Notes under the pieces: model-generated
The model's database searches: none
The model's input: the letters and a program-made list of their open reading frames with translations, nothing else
Told to the model about the DNA's origin: nothing
From: Gemmatimonadota bacterium
GTDB taxonomy: Bacteria; Gemmatimonadota; Gemmatimonadetes; Gemmatimonadales; Gemmatimonadaceae
DNA length: 64,000 bases
Assembly: GCA_028287235.1 (NCBI GenBank)
Contig: JAQBQB010000023.1
Location: 186,001 to 250,000 of the forward strand
Direction of reading: 5' to 3'
Shown here: positions 34,392-40,953 of the stretch, piece after piece
Numbering within the stretch: the first letter of the stretch is position 1
Layout: each line of letters opens with the position of its first letter
Made by a program: the position numbers and the translations under genes

Positions 34392-35264
34392 CTAACGACC
34401 GCCGGGGCGGTGCGCTGAGTAGAGCAACCAGAATCCGCCGGTGAGACCAATGGCGATGACCGCGCGGCGGATGTAGCGCTGAGGCACCCGCTGCGCCGCC
34501 CGCGCGCCCAAGTAGCCGCCGCCGATCGATCCGACCGCCATGCTCAGCGCCACCGACCAGGTCACCAGGCTGCTGAAGGCGAACATCGCCGCGGCGACGA
34601 AGTTCATGCAAAGGCCGCCCCAATTCTTGAGGCCGTTCATGCGATGGATGTTCGTCAGTCCCATGAAGCCGAGGATTGCCAGCATCATGATGCCCACACC
34701 GGCGCCGAAGTAGCCGCCGTAGATCCCCAAGCAGAACTGCACGAACAGGATCGACGGCTTGGGGAAGTGCCGCGTGCGCTCGGCGTCGGACGCGTCGTCG
34801 GCCGTGGAGGCGCCGGGCGACAGGCGCGCGGCGCGGCGTTCCCGGACCTTCTTCATGACCACCGGCTGGAGCATGAAGAGCGACGTGGCGCCCAGGACGA
34901 GCCAGGGCACCAGCTCGGCGAAGCGCTCGGGCGGCGTTCGCAGGAGCAGCCAGGCCCCAACCGCGCCGCCGGTCAGGCTCGGAAGCGCGAAGCCGATTGC
35001 CCACTTTCGTGCCCCGGCGAGCTCGCCGCGATAGCCCCACATGCTGCTGACGGCGCCCGGCCAGAGGGCCACCGTGCTCGTTGCGTTGGCCACGATCGGC
35101 GTGATGCCGAGTCCGACCAGCGCGGGAAAGGTGAGGAGGGTGCCGCCGCCGGCGATTGCGTTCATGCCGCCCGCGACCACCGAGATCAAAACGACGGCGA
35201 GGAGCTTCAAACCTTGAGGAAGTAGCATCGAAAGAAGCCTAAGCCGTTGGCGGTCAGGCTTCAT
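34392..35264 (-). CDS. TauE/SafE family anion exporter
   Basis: This protein of up to 290 residues has eight or so membrane helices in two halves, typical of the TauE/SafE (DUF81) family that moves sulfonates, sulfite or related organic anions across the inner membrane. The signature glycine-rich helix openings are VVAGGMNAIAGGGTLLTFPALVGLGI and LCLGIYGGYFGAGVGIMMLAILGF. A charged loop of about 30 residues (after residue 135) separates the halves. An internal ATG at 35228 would remove 12 residues and is also possible. It is divergent from gltA. Confidence 0.83.
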   Translation of the reverse strand: MKPDRQRLRLLSMLLPQGLKLLAVVLISVVAGGMNAIAGGGTLLTFPALVGLGITPIVANATSTVALWPGAVSSMWGYRGELAGARKWAIGFALPSLTGGAVGAWLLLRTPPERFAELVPWLVLGATSLFMLQPVVMKKVRERRAARLSPGASTADDASDAERTRHFPKPSILFVQFCLGIYGGYFGAGVGIMMLAILGFMGLTNIHRMNGLKNWGGLCMNFVAAAMFAFSSLVTWSVALSMAVGSIGGGYLGARAAQRVPQRYIRRAVIAIGLTGGFWLLYSAHRPGGR

Positions 35265-35340
35265 CCCTTAGATTTCGCCGCACGTGAGACGGAGCCCGCG
35301 ACGAGTTGCTCCGCCTTGACCTCTCTGGGAGATCGTGAGC

Positions 35341-36705
35341 ATGGGCAACACGCAACCGACGCCGCCATCCGGCGAGCTTCGGGCGACGGGAACGCTTGAC
35401 ATCAAGGATTCTCGCACCGACAAGACTTACTCCGTTCAGATCCTGCAGGGTGGCCCCGAAGGGGACACCGCCACGCGGGCGATGGACCTTCGCCAGATCA
35501 AGACGTCGCCCGACGAGTTTGGGATGATGACCTACGATCCGGCGTTCATGAATACGGCATCGTGCAAGAGCGCGATCACGTTCATCGACGGCGACAAAGG
35601 AATCCTACGGTATCGTGGGTACCCCATCGAGCAGCTGGCCGAGAAATCGACCTTCCTCGAAGTCGCGTGGCTGCTGCGCAACGGCGAGCTGCCGGCGCAG
35701 CCCGAGTACGACAAGTGGGTGCACGACATCACGTACCACACGTACGTGCACGAGAACATCAAGACGTTCCTGCAGGGCTTCCGCTACGACGCGCATCCGA
35801 TGTCGATGATGTGCTCCGCGGTCGCGGCGCTGTCGTCGTTCTATCCGGAAGCCAAGAACATTCACGATCCGGCATCGCGCGACATTTCCATCATTCGCCT
35901 GCTGGCGAAGATGCCGACGCTCGCCGCGTTCTGTTATCGCCACAGCAAGGGCCTGCCGTTCATCTACCCCGACAACGACCTGAGCTACACCGAGAATTTC
36001 CTCTCGATGGTGGCGCGCATGTCGGAGCCGAAGTACGAGGCGAACCCGATCTTCGTGAAGGCGCTGGAGATTCTGTTCATCCTCCACGCGGACCACGAGC
36101 AGAACTGCTCGACGAGCGCGGTGCGCGCCATCGGGTCCTCGCAGGTCGATCCCTTCTCGGCCATCGCCGGCGGCGTGGCGGCGCTCTACGGTCCGCTGCA
36201 CGGCGGCGCGAACGAGCAGGTGCTGCGCATGATCGCCGAGATCGGCGATCCGAAGAACGTGCCCAAGTTCATCGACGAGGTGAAGGGCGGAAAGGGCAGC
36301 AAGCTGATGGGCTTTGGCCACCGCGTGTACAAGAGCTACGACCCGCGCGCCAAGATCGTGAAGAAGCTGGCCGACGAAGTGTTCAAGGTCGTGGGCGTGG
36401 ACAAGGATCTCGAGATTGCGCTCAAGCTCGAGGAAGCGGCGTTGAACGACGAGTACTTCGTGTCGCGGAAGCTCTACCCGAACGTGGACTTCTACACGGG
36501 CTTGATCTACCGCTCGATGGCGTTCCCCACGGACTTCTTCACCGTGCTGTTCGCGGTGGCGCGTACGTCGGGCTGGCTGGCGCAGTGGGAAGAGATGCTC
36601 AACGACAAGGAGCAGAAGATCGCTCGTCCGCGGCAGATCTACGTGGGCTATGGCGAGCGGCCGTTCGCGAGCAAGCTGACGGATCGGTTTCCCAAGGCGA
36701 AGTAG
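35341..36705 (+). CDS. gltA: citrate synthase
   Basis: This 454-residue type-II-like citrate synthase condenses acetyl-CoA and oxaloacetate to enter the TCA cycle. The catalytic residues are visible: His287 in GPLHGGANEQ, His327 in GFGHRVYK and Asp383 in LYPNVDFYTG. The N-terminal region with IDGDKGILRYRGYPIEQLAE is standard. ATG at 35341 is preferred over GTG at 35335 given GGGAG upstream. The stop TAG at 36703-36705 is followed at once by the CGTGGGG array of element B. Other TCA genes are not adjacent. Confidence 0.95.
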   Translation: MGNTQPTPPSGELRATGTLDIKDSRTDKTYSVQILQGGPEGDTATRAMDLRQIKTSPDEFGMMTYDPAFMNTASCKSAITFIDGDKGILRYRGYPIEQLAEKSTFLEVAWLLRNGELPAQPEYDKWVHDITYHTYVHENIKTFLQGFRYDAHPMSMMCSAVAALSSFYPEAKNIHDPASRDISIIRLLAKMPTLAAFCYRHSKGLPFIYPDNDLSYTENFLSMVARMSEPKYEANPIFVKALEILFILHADHEQNCSTSAVRAIGSSQVDPFSAIAGGVAALYGPLHGGANEQVLRMIAEIGDPKNVPKFIDEVKGGKGSKLMGFGHRVYKSYDPRAKIVKKLADEVFKVVGVDKDLEIALKLEEAALNDEYFVSRKLYPNVDFYTGLIYRSMAFPTDFFTVLFAVARTSGWLAQWEEMLNDKEQKIARPRQIYVGYGERPFASKLTDRFPKAK

Positions 36706-36787
36706 CGTGGGGCGTGGGGCGTGGGGCGTGGGGCGTGGGGCGTGGGGCGATGACTACGCGCCCCACGCCCCACGGCCAACGCTCAAC
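36706..36787. repeat. inverted heptamer-array element B (unit CGTGGGG)
   Basis: The left arm at 36706-36747 has six perfect copies of CGTGGGG. A short loop (36748-36759) separates it from a right arm of two perfect GCCCCAC copies (36760-36773) and two degenerate ones (to 36787). It is a compact version of element A, again between convergent genes. It begins on the base after the gltA stop codon, and its right arm encodes the last residues of the EVE-domain protein. The hairpin could act as a two-way terminator. Confidence 0.85.
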
Positions 36788-37239
36788 GCCTGCACGATCT
36801 CCCATTCCTTCGCCGTGACCGGCTGAGCTGACAGCCGGCCGATCTTGATCAGGGCCATGTTCTCGAGGCCCTTGGTCTTTTTCAGCTCGTCGAGCGACAG
36901 CGGCCGCTTCAGCCGCTCGACACCCCGCAAGTCCACCATGAACCAGGTGGGCGCGTCCGCCTTGCTCTTGGGATCGAAGTGCGGGTCCTTTGGATCGAGC
37001 GCCGTGGGGTCGGGGTACGCCTCGCGGACCACCTCGGCCACTCCCACCACCGCCGCTGGATTGGCGTTCGAGTGGTAGAAGAAGACGAGATCGCCCTTCT
37101 TCATGGCGCGGAGATGATTTCGCGCCGCGTAATTGCGAATGCCGTCCCAGTGCGTCGTCTTCTTGGGCAGCGCGAGCAGGTCGTCGAACGAGAACACCTC
37201 GGGCTCGGACTTTACGAGCCAGTATTGGCGGTCTGGCAT
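36754..37239 (-). CDS. EVE-domain protein with repeat-encoded C-terminus
   Basis: This 161-residue protein is an EVE (PUA-like, DUF55) domain from near the start: YWLVKSEPEVFSFDDLL, HWDGIRNYAARNHLRAMKKGDLVFFYHSN, then PTWFMVDLRGVERLKRPLSLDELK. EVE domains bind modified DNA or RNA bases and are found in thymocyte nuclear protein 1 and in restriction-like contexts. The last nine residues (SVGRGAWGA) are encoded by the right arm of repeat element B, so the original stop codon seems to have been replaced by repeat sequence. No methylase or nuclease partner is adjacent. Confidence 0.88.
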   Translation of the reverse strand: MPDRQYWLVKSEPEVFSFDDLLALPKKTTHWDGIRNYAARNHLRAMKKGDLVFFYHSNANPAAVVGVAEVVREAYPDPTALDPKDPHFDPKSKADAPTWFMVDLRGVERLKRPLSLDELKKTKGLENMALIKIGRLSAQPVTAKEWEIVQALSVGRGAWGA

Positions 37240-37288
37240 GTCGGGTCGTGGAAGGGGTGCATCCCGTCTATCAAAGAATTACCATAGG

Positions 37289-39433
37289 ATGATGAAGTAC
37301 TTCGCGGTTCGGTGCTCCGTTCGACTCGGCTTCGTGAGCCTGCTGGCGCTCACGCTAGTGCGCGCCGGTTCGGCCGGCGCGCAAGCCGGACCTGCCGATC
37401 CGTACCGGTGGCTGGAGAACGTCACGGCCGTCGACGTTCACGCCTGGGCCGCCGCGCAGAATGTCTCGACGGAGACCTTCCTCGCGCAACTCCCGCGGCG
37501 GAAGGAGATTCAGGAGCGGCTCGCGCGCGCGTGGGCGTACCCCAAGCTCAGTGCCCCGTTCGGCGGCGGCGAGCGGCTGTTCTACTACGAGAACAGCGGC
37601 GTGGAGAACCAGCCCGCGCTGTATGTGCAGGACAGCCCCAAGACCGCGCCGCGCGTGTTGATCGACCCGAACGCTTTCTCGCGCGACGGTCTCATCGCCA
37701 TTGTCGACCAGGCAGCATCGCCCGACGGCCGCTATCTCGCCTATGCCGTGGCCACGCAGGGTTCGGCGTGGCGGGTCGTGCGCGTGCGCGACGTTCGCTC
37801 CGGCCAGGACACCGGCGAGGAGCTTCAGGGCATCAAGGACGGTCCGCTCTCGTGGACGCGCGACGAGCGCGGCTTCTTTTACGTTCGCTCCGACCTGAAT
37901 CGTCCCGCGCCGACGTCGAACCCGCTTGCGCCGGACGGACGCCAGCGTGTGTTCTATCACCGCGTGGGCCGCGCGCAAGCCGACGACGAGCTTCTGTACG
38001 AGGACATGCGCCACCCCGACTGGCTGCTCCGTGCCGACGTGAGCGAGGACGGCCAGTACCTGGTGATCGCCGCGCGCGTCGGAGCGGGCGCCGACGTCGC
38101 GAGCCGGCTCTACTTCATCGACCTCGACAACCCGAAGCGTCCGAACCTCGGCGCGCCCATCGTGAAGCTGTTCGACGAGGGCGACGCGATGTACGAGTTC
38201 GTGGCGAACAACGGGCCGGTCTTCTTCATCCGCACCACGAAGAACGCGCCGCGCGCGCGCCTCGTCGCCGTCGACATCAACGCCGCGGACGAGAATCACT
38301 GGACGCCCGTGGTGCGCGAGACGTACGACCCGCTCGTGGGCGTGACCCGCGTGGACGATCGCATCGTGGCGCACCGGATCCACGACGCGCATTCGGTGCT
38401 CGAGCTGTATGCGTTGGACGGAGGTAACCGCGGCGTGATTCCCCTTCCGGGCGTCGGCACCGTGACCGAGATCAACGGCCGCGGCGACTTTCGCGAGCTC
38501 TACTTCCGCTACGCGTCGTTCATCCACCAGCCCGCCGTCTTCCGCTTCGATCTCGAGACACGGGCCACCGTGCCCTACAAGGAGACGCACGCCGACAGCG
38601 CGCTCGCGGCGTACGAGACGACACAGCTCTACTTCACGAGCAAGGACGGCACGCGCGTGCCGATGTTCCTCACGGCGCGCCGCGGCATCACGCTCGACGG
38701 GTCGCACGCCGCGCTGTTGAGCGGCATCGGGAGCTTCGGTGCGGCCGCGACGCCGGTCTTTTCGCCGGCGGTGGCGGCGTGGCTCGAGCTGGGCGGCGTG
38801 TACGCCGTCGCCAACGTTCGGGGCGGCGGAGAGTATGGGCGCGCGTGGCACGAAGCCGCCACCGGCGCACATAAACAAGTTGCCGTAGACGACTTCCTCG
38901 CGGCCGCGCAATTCCTCGTGGATCAGCGCTACACGCGCGCGTCGATGCTCGGCGCAGCGGGCCGTGGAGCGGGCGCTTTGCTGGCCGGCGCGGCGGTGGT
39001 CGAGCGTCCCGAGCTGTTCGGCGCCGCCGCGCTCGACGCCGGTCTGCTCGACATGGCGCGCTTCAGCCGGTTCACCATCGGGCCGCGCTGGATTCCGGAG
39101 TTCGGATCGCCCGACAGGCCGGCCGACCTGCGCGCGCTGCTCGGCTATTCTCCGCTGCAGAATCTGCGAAGCGGCGTGCGCTATCCGCCCATGCTCGTCA
39201 GCGTGGGCGAGCACGACGAGGTGGCGACACCTGCCCATTCGTACAAGTTCGCCGCCACGCTCCAGGCGCTTCAGGCGCTTCAGGCGCTTCAAGCCGGCGG
39301 CTCGCCGGCGCCGGCGCTGCTTCGCGTGGAGTACGACGCTGGCTTCGGGCCGGGAGTTCCCGCGGCGAAGCAGATGGCGCTCGAGGCGGACCAGCTCGCG
39401 TTTCTCGCCAACGCGCTGCATATCGTGCGCTGA
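37289..39433 (+). CDS. prolyl oligopeptidase (S9A) homologue lacking the catalytic Ser and His
   Basis: This secreted protein of 714 residues has a signal peptide (VRLGFVSLLALTLVRAGSAGAQA), an S9A seven-blade beta-propeller and a C-terminal alpha/beta-hydrolase domain. The nucleophile elbow, normally GGSNGG, reads GAAGRGAG at 555-562 with no Ser. The loop that normally holds the catalytic His reads AGFGPG, with Phe686. Only the Asp is kept (D643, in GEHDEVATP). These fall at the spacing of S554/D641/H680 of pig prolyl oligopeptidase, so the alignment is convincing. The fold is intact but hydrolysis should be lost, suggesting a binding or scaffolding role. A short in-frame LQA repeat lies near residues 660-672. 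Confidence 0.85.
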   Translation: MMKYFAVRCSVRLGFVSLLALTLVRAGSAGAQAGPADPYRWLENVTAVDVHAWAAAQNVSTETFLAQLPRRKEIQERLARAWAYPKLSAPFGGGERLFYYENSGVENQPALYVQDSPKTAPRVLIDPNAFSRDGLIAIVDQAASPDGRYLAYAVATQGSAWRVVRVRDVRSGQDTGEELQGIKDGPLSWTRDERGFFYVRSDLNRPAPTSNPLAPDGRQRVFYHRVGRAQADDELLYEDMRHPDWLLRADVSEDGQYLVIAARVGAGADVASRLYFIDLDNPKRPNLGAPIVKLFDEGDAMYEFVANNGPVFFIRTTKNAPRARLVAVDINAADENHWTPVVRETYDPLVGVTRVDDRIVAHRIHDAHSVLELYALDGGNRGVIPLPGVGTVTEINGRGDFRELYFRYASFIHQPAVFRFDLETRATVPYKETHADSALAAYETTQLYFTSKDGTRVPMFLTARRGITLDGSHAALLSGIGSFGAAATPVFSPAVAAWLELGGVYAVANVRGGGEYGRAWHEAATGAHKQVAVDDFLAAAQFLVDQRYTRASMLGAAGRGAGALLAGAAVVERPELFGAAALDAGLLDMARFSRFTIGPRWIPEFGSPDRPADLRALLGYSPLQNLRSGVRYPPMLVSVGEHDEVATPAHSYKFAATLQALQALQALQAGGSPAPALLRVEYDAGFGPGVPAAKQMALEADQLAFLANALHIVR

Positions 39434-39484
39434 GCGCCGCGCGCGCGCCTTGCTGCGCGTGGGGTGCAACGCCACCTTTCGCCC

Positions 39485-40066
39485 ATGAGCGTGCTCGCGA
39501 GCTACGAATCATTCATCCCTGTCGCTCGAAGCGCGCTGCTCTTCATTGGCGCGCTCGTCGCGGTGATCTGCGCCTTCGATTGGGCAGTGCGCACGCGGCG
39601 CATCAATCCGTTCAACCGCGCGGCGCGTTTTTTTCGCGGGCGCGTGGACCCGCTGATGCATCCCATCGAGCGCGTGCTCGTTCGAACCGGCGGCAACCCC
39701 GCCACCGCGCCTTGGTGGGCGCTCGCGGCGTACGCCATCTGCGGCATTCTGCTGATCAGCCTTCTCCAGTTCATCGGCTCGATCCTGTCGCAGATCATGT
39801 TCGCGTCGCAGAATCCGGGGAGCATTCCGCTGCTGCTCCTGTCGTGGGTGTTCGCGGTGCTTCGGCTCGCGCTCCTCGTTCGGGTGCTGTCGTCCTGGTT
39901 TCCGATTTCGCCGTTCTCGAAATGGATTCGCTGGTCGTACGTGCTCACCAACTGGATGATCACGCCGCTCAGCCGGATCATTCCACGAATCGGGATGATC
40001 GACATCACGCCGATCGTCGCCTGGTTTTTGCTAAACATCATCCAGCGGCTGTTGGGCATTCCCTGA
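39485..40066 (+). CDS. YggT family membrane protein
   Basis: This 193-residue membrane protein has four or five helices arranged as two YggT-type halves. The second half shows the family pattern: LLVRVLSSWFPISPFSKWIRWSYVLTNWMITPLSRIIPRIGMIDITPIVAWFLLNIIQRLL. YggT proteins are inner-membrane proteins linked to cell division or osmotic tolerance, but the exact role is unclear. ATG at 39485 is the likely start, 51 bp after the prolyl oligopeptidase homologue. The 155 bp after it contains no gene I can support. Confidence 0.85.
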   Translation: MSVLASYESFIPVARSALLFIGALVAVICAFDWAVRTRRINPFNRAARFFRGRVDPLMHPIERVLVRTGGNPATAPWWALAAYAICGILLISLLQFIGSILSQIMFASQNPGSIPLLLLSWVFAVLRLALLVRVLSSWFPISPFSKWIRWSYVLTNWMITPLSRIIPRIGMIDITPIVAWFLLNIIQRLLGIP

Positions 40067-40221
40067 GCGACTCGGACGGCCGAGGCCGGCACTCGATTTG
40101 CCCATTTGCATCTTCGCAGCAGGTGCGCCGGCAGTTATGATTCTCGCCGTGTGTTCGAAGCGAATCACCAAGCGGGCGTGTACGACGACGCCGGAGTCAC
40201 TCACCGCTGAAGCAGGAATCC

Positions 40222-40644
40222 ATGACGAAGATTTTGTTGGTGGGCACGGAGCTGGCGCTCCTGGAAGGATTGTCGCAATCGCTCGCCAGTGCCGGGTTCA
40301 CCCCGCAGGTCGCCCAAACGCTGCATGAAGCTCGCGAGCTCGCGCTGCAGAGTCCTCCACTCGTCGCCGTCGTCAGCCGCGTGCTGGCCGCGGCCGCAAG
40401 CGGCGAAGCGCTGAGCATTCCGCTGGCAGCCGGCGGCGCGCTGCTGCTGTATCGCTCCGTCGGGAGCCTGCTCGTCACGCTCTCTCCCACGATGCAGCGC
40501 GCGGTGCTGGCGGATCTCACGCTACCCCTCGAGCGAAACCGCCTGATGGCGCTCGTGCAGTATGTCGGAGACCGGCTCAAGGTCACCGGGCGGGGACGGA
40601 CGAGCGGAGAAAACGAGAGCGTGCCGCCCGAAAGCAGGGTTTAG
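40222..40644 (+). CDS. degenerate receiver-domain protein (pseudo-receiver)
   Basis: This 140-residue protein starts like a response-regulator receiver (TKILLVGTELALLEGLSQSLASAGFTPQVAQTLHEARELALQSPP). The acidic pair that binds Mg2+ is missing (VGTELA rather than VDDD), and the strand that normally ends in the phospho-acceptor Asp reads LVAVVSR. Phosphorylation is therefore unlikely. It could be a protein-interaction module. The C-terminal 20 residues are polar and look unstructured. The stop codon falls inside the first G-rich heptamer of element D, so the final residues may have been changed by the repeat. Confidence 0.65.
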   Translation: MTKILLVGTELALLEGLSQSLASAGFTPQVAQTLHEARELALQSPPLVAVVSRVLAAAASGEALSIPLAAGGALLLYRSVGSLLVTLSPTMQRAVLADLTLPLERNRLMALVQYVGDRLKVTGRGRTSGENESVPPESRV

Positions 40645-40805
40645 GGTATTGGGTATAGGGTTTAGGGAAGGTGTGCGGGCGCGCCGTGGGCGCGCCCGCT
40701 TCGTTAGATGGCCTTTCTCGGTCCATCCATCAAGTCGCGCCGCAGGCGCGACGTACCTCCCCTAAACCCTGGACCCCGGCCCCTAGCCCCCGGTATCGGG
40801 GGCCC
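40633..40805. repeat. inverted heptamer element D (unit GGGTTTA) with internal hairpins
   Basis: The left arm (about 40637-40667) is read as GGGTTTA, GGGTATT, GGGTATA, GGGTTTA, GGG. The right arm (about 40758-40791), read on the minus strand, is GGGTTTA preceded by GGGTCCA, GGGGCCG and GGGGGCTA-like units, also about 7 bp apart. Between them are two perfect hairpins, GCGGGCGCGCC with GGCGCGCCCGC (about 40676-40700) and GTCGCGCC with GGCGCGAC (about 40734-40752). GCCCCCG at 40786-40792 pairs with CGGGGGC at 40797-40803. The left arm supplies the stop codon of the pseudo-receiver gene. The layout matches elements A-C but the unit differs. Confidence 0.7.
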
Positions 40806-40854
40806 TCTTCTCTGACCGTCCGCCCGCTATTAAGCTTCTGGTTACATCCGAGTT

Positions 40855-40906
40855 CGTGGCGATTTCAGGCAACTTGCGGCCACGTTAAATATTTCGCTAA
40901 AGCGCC
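40855..40906 (+). promoter_or_regulatory. candidate SAM-II-like riboswitch upstream of metH
   Basis: A 6-bp stem P1 (CGTGGC at 40855-40860 with GCCACG at 40879-40884) is followed by TTAAAT and GCTAAAGC, the order seen in SAM-II riboswitches. The P1 loop opens with GATTTCA, like the GATTT of SAM-II. Two pseudoknot helices form at the expected places: GCG 40876-40878 with CGC 40895-40897, and GGC 40868-40870 with GCC 40904-40906, with the six bases TAAAGC between them. SAM-II elements bind S-adenosylmethionine and reduce expression of methionine genes. An alternative hairpin (AAGCGC 40900-40905 with GCGCTT 40914-40919) would exclude the pseudoknot, and a T6 run follows at 40932. The metH ATG is at 40954. 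Confidence 0.65.
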
Positions 40907-40953
40907 GGCCCCAGCGCTTGCGTTGTGGGCATTTTTTCTATTCCGGCCTAACG

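Noticed and set aside
40098-40328. Short open frame between YggT and the pseudo-receiver gene
   Set aside because: It overlaps the better-supported pseudo-receiver start region, has no recognisable sequence pattern and no ribosome site.
40637-40667. Telomere or replicon end signalled by GGGTTTA repeats
   Set aside because: It is internal to a gene-dense region, only about four units long, and mirrored by an inverted partner 90 bp away.
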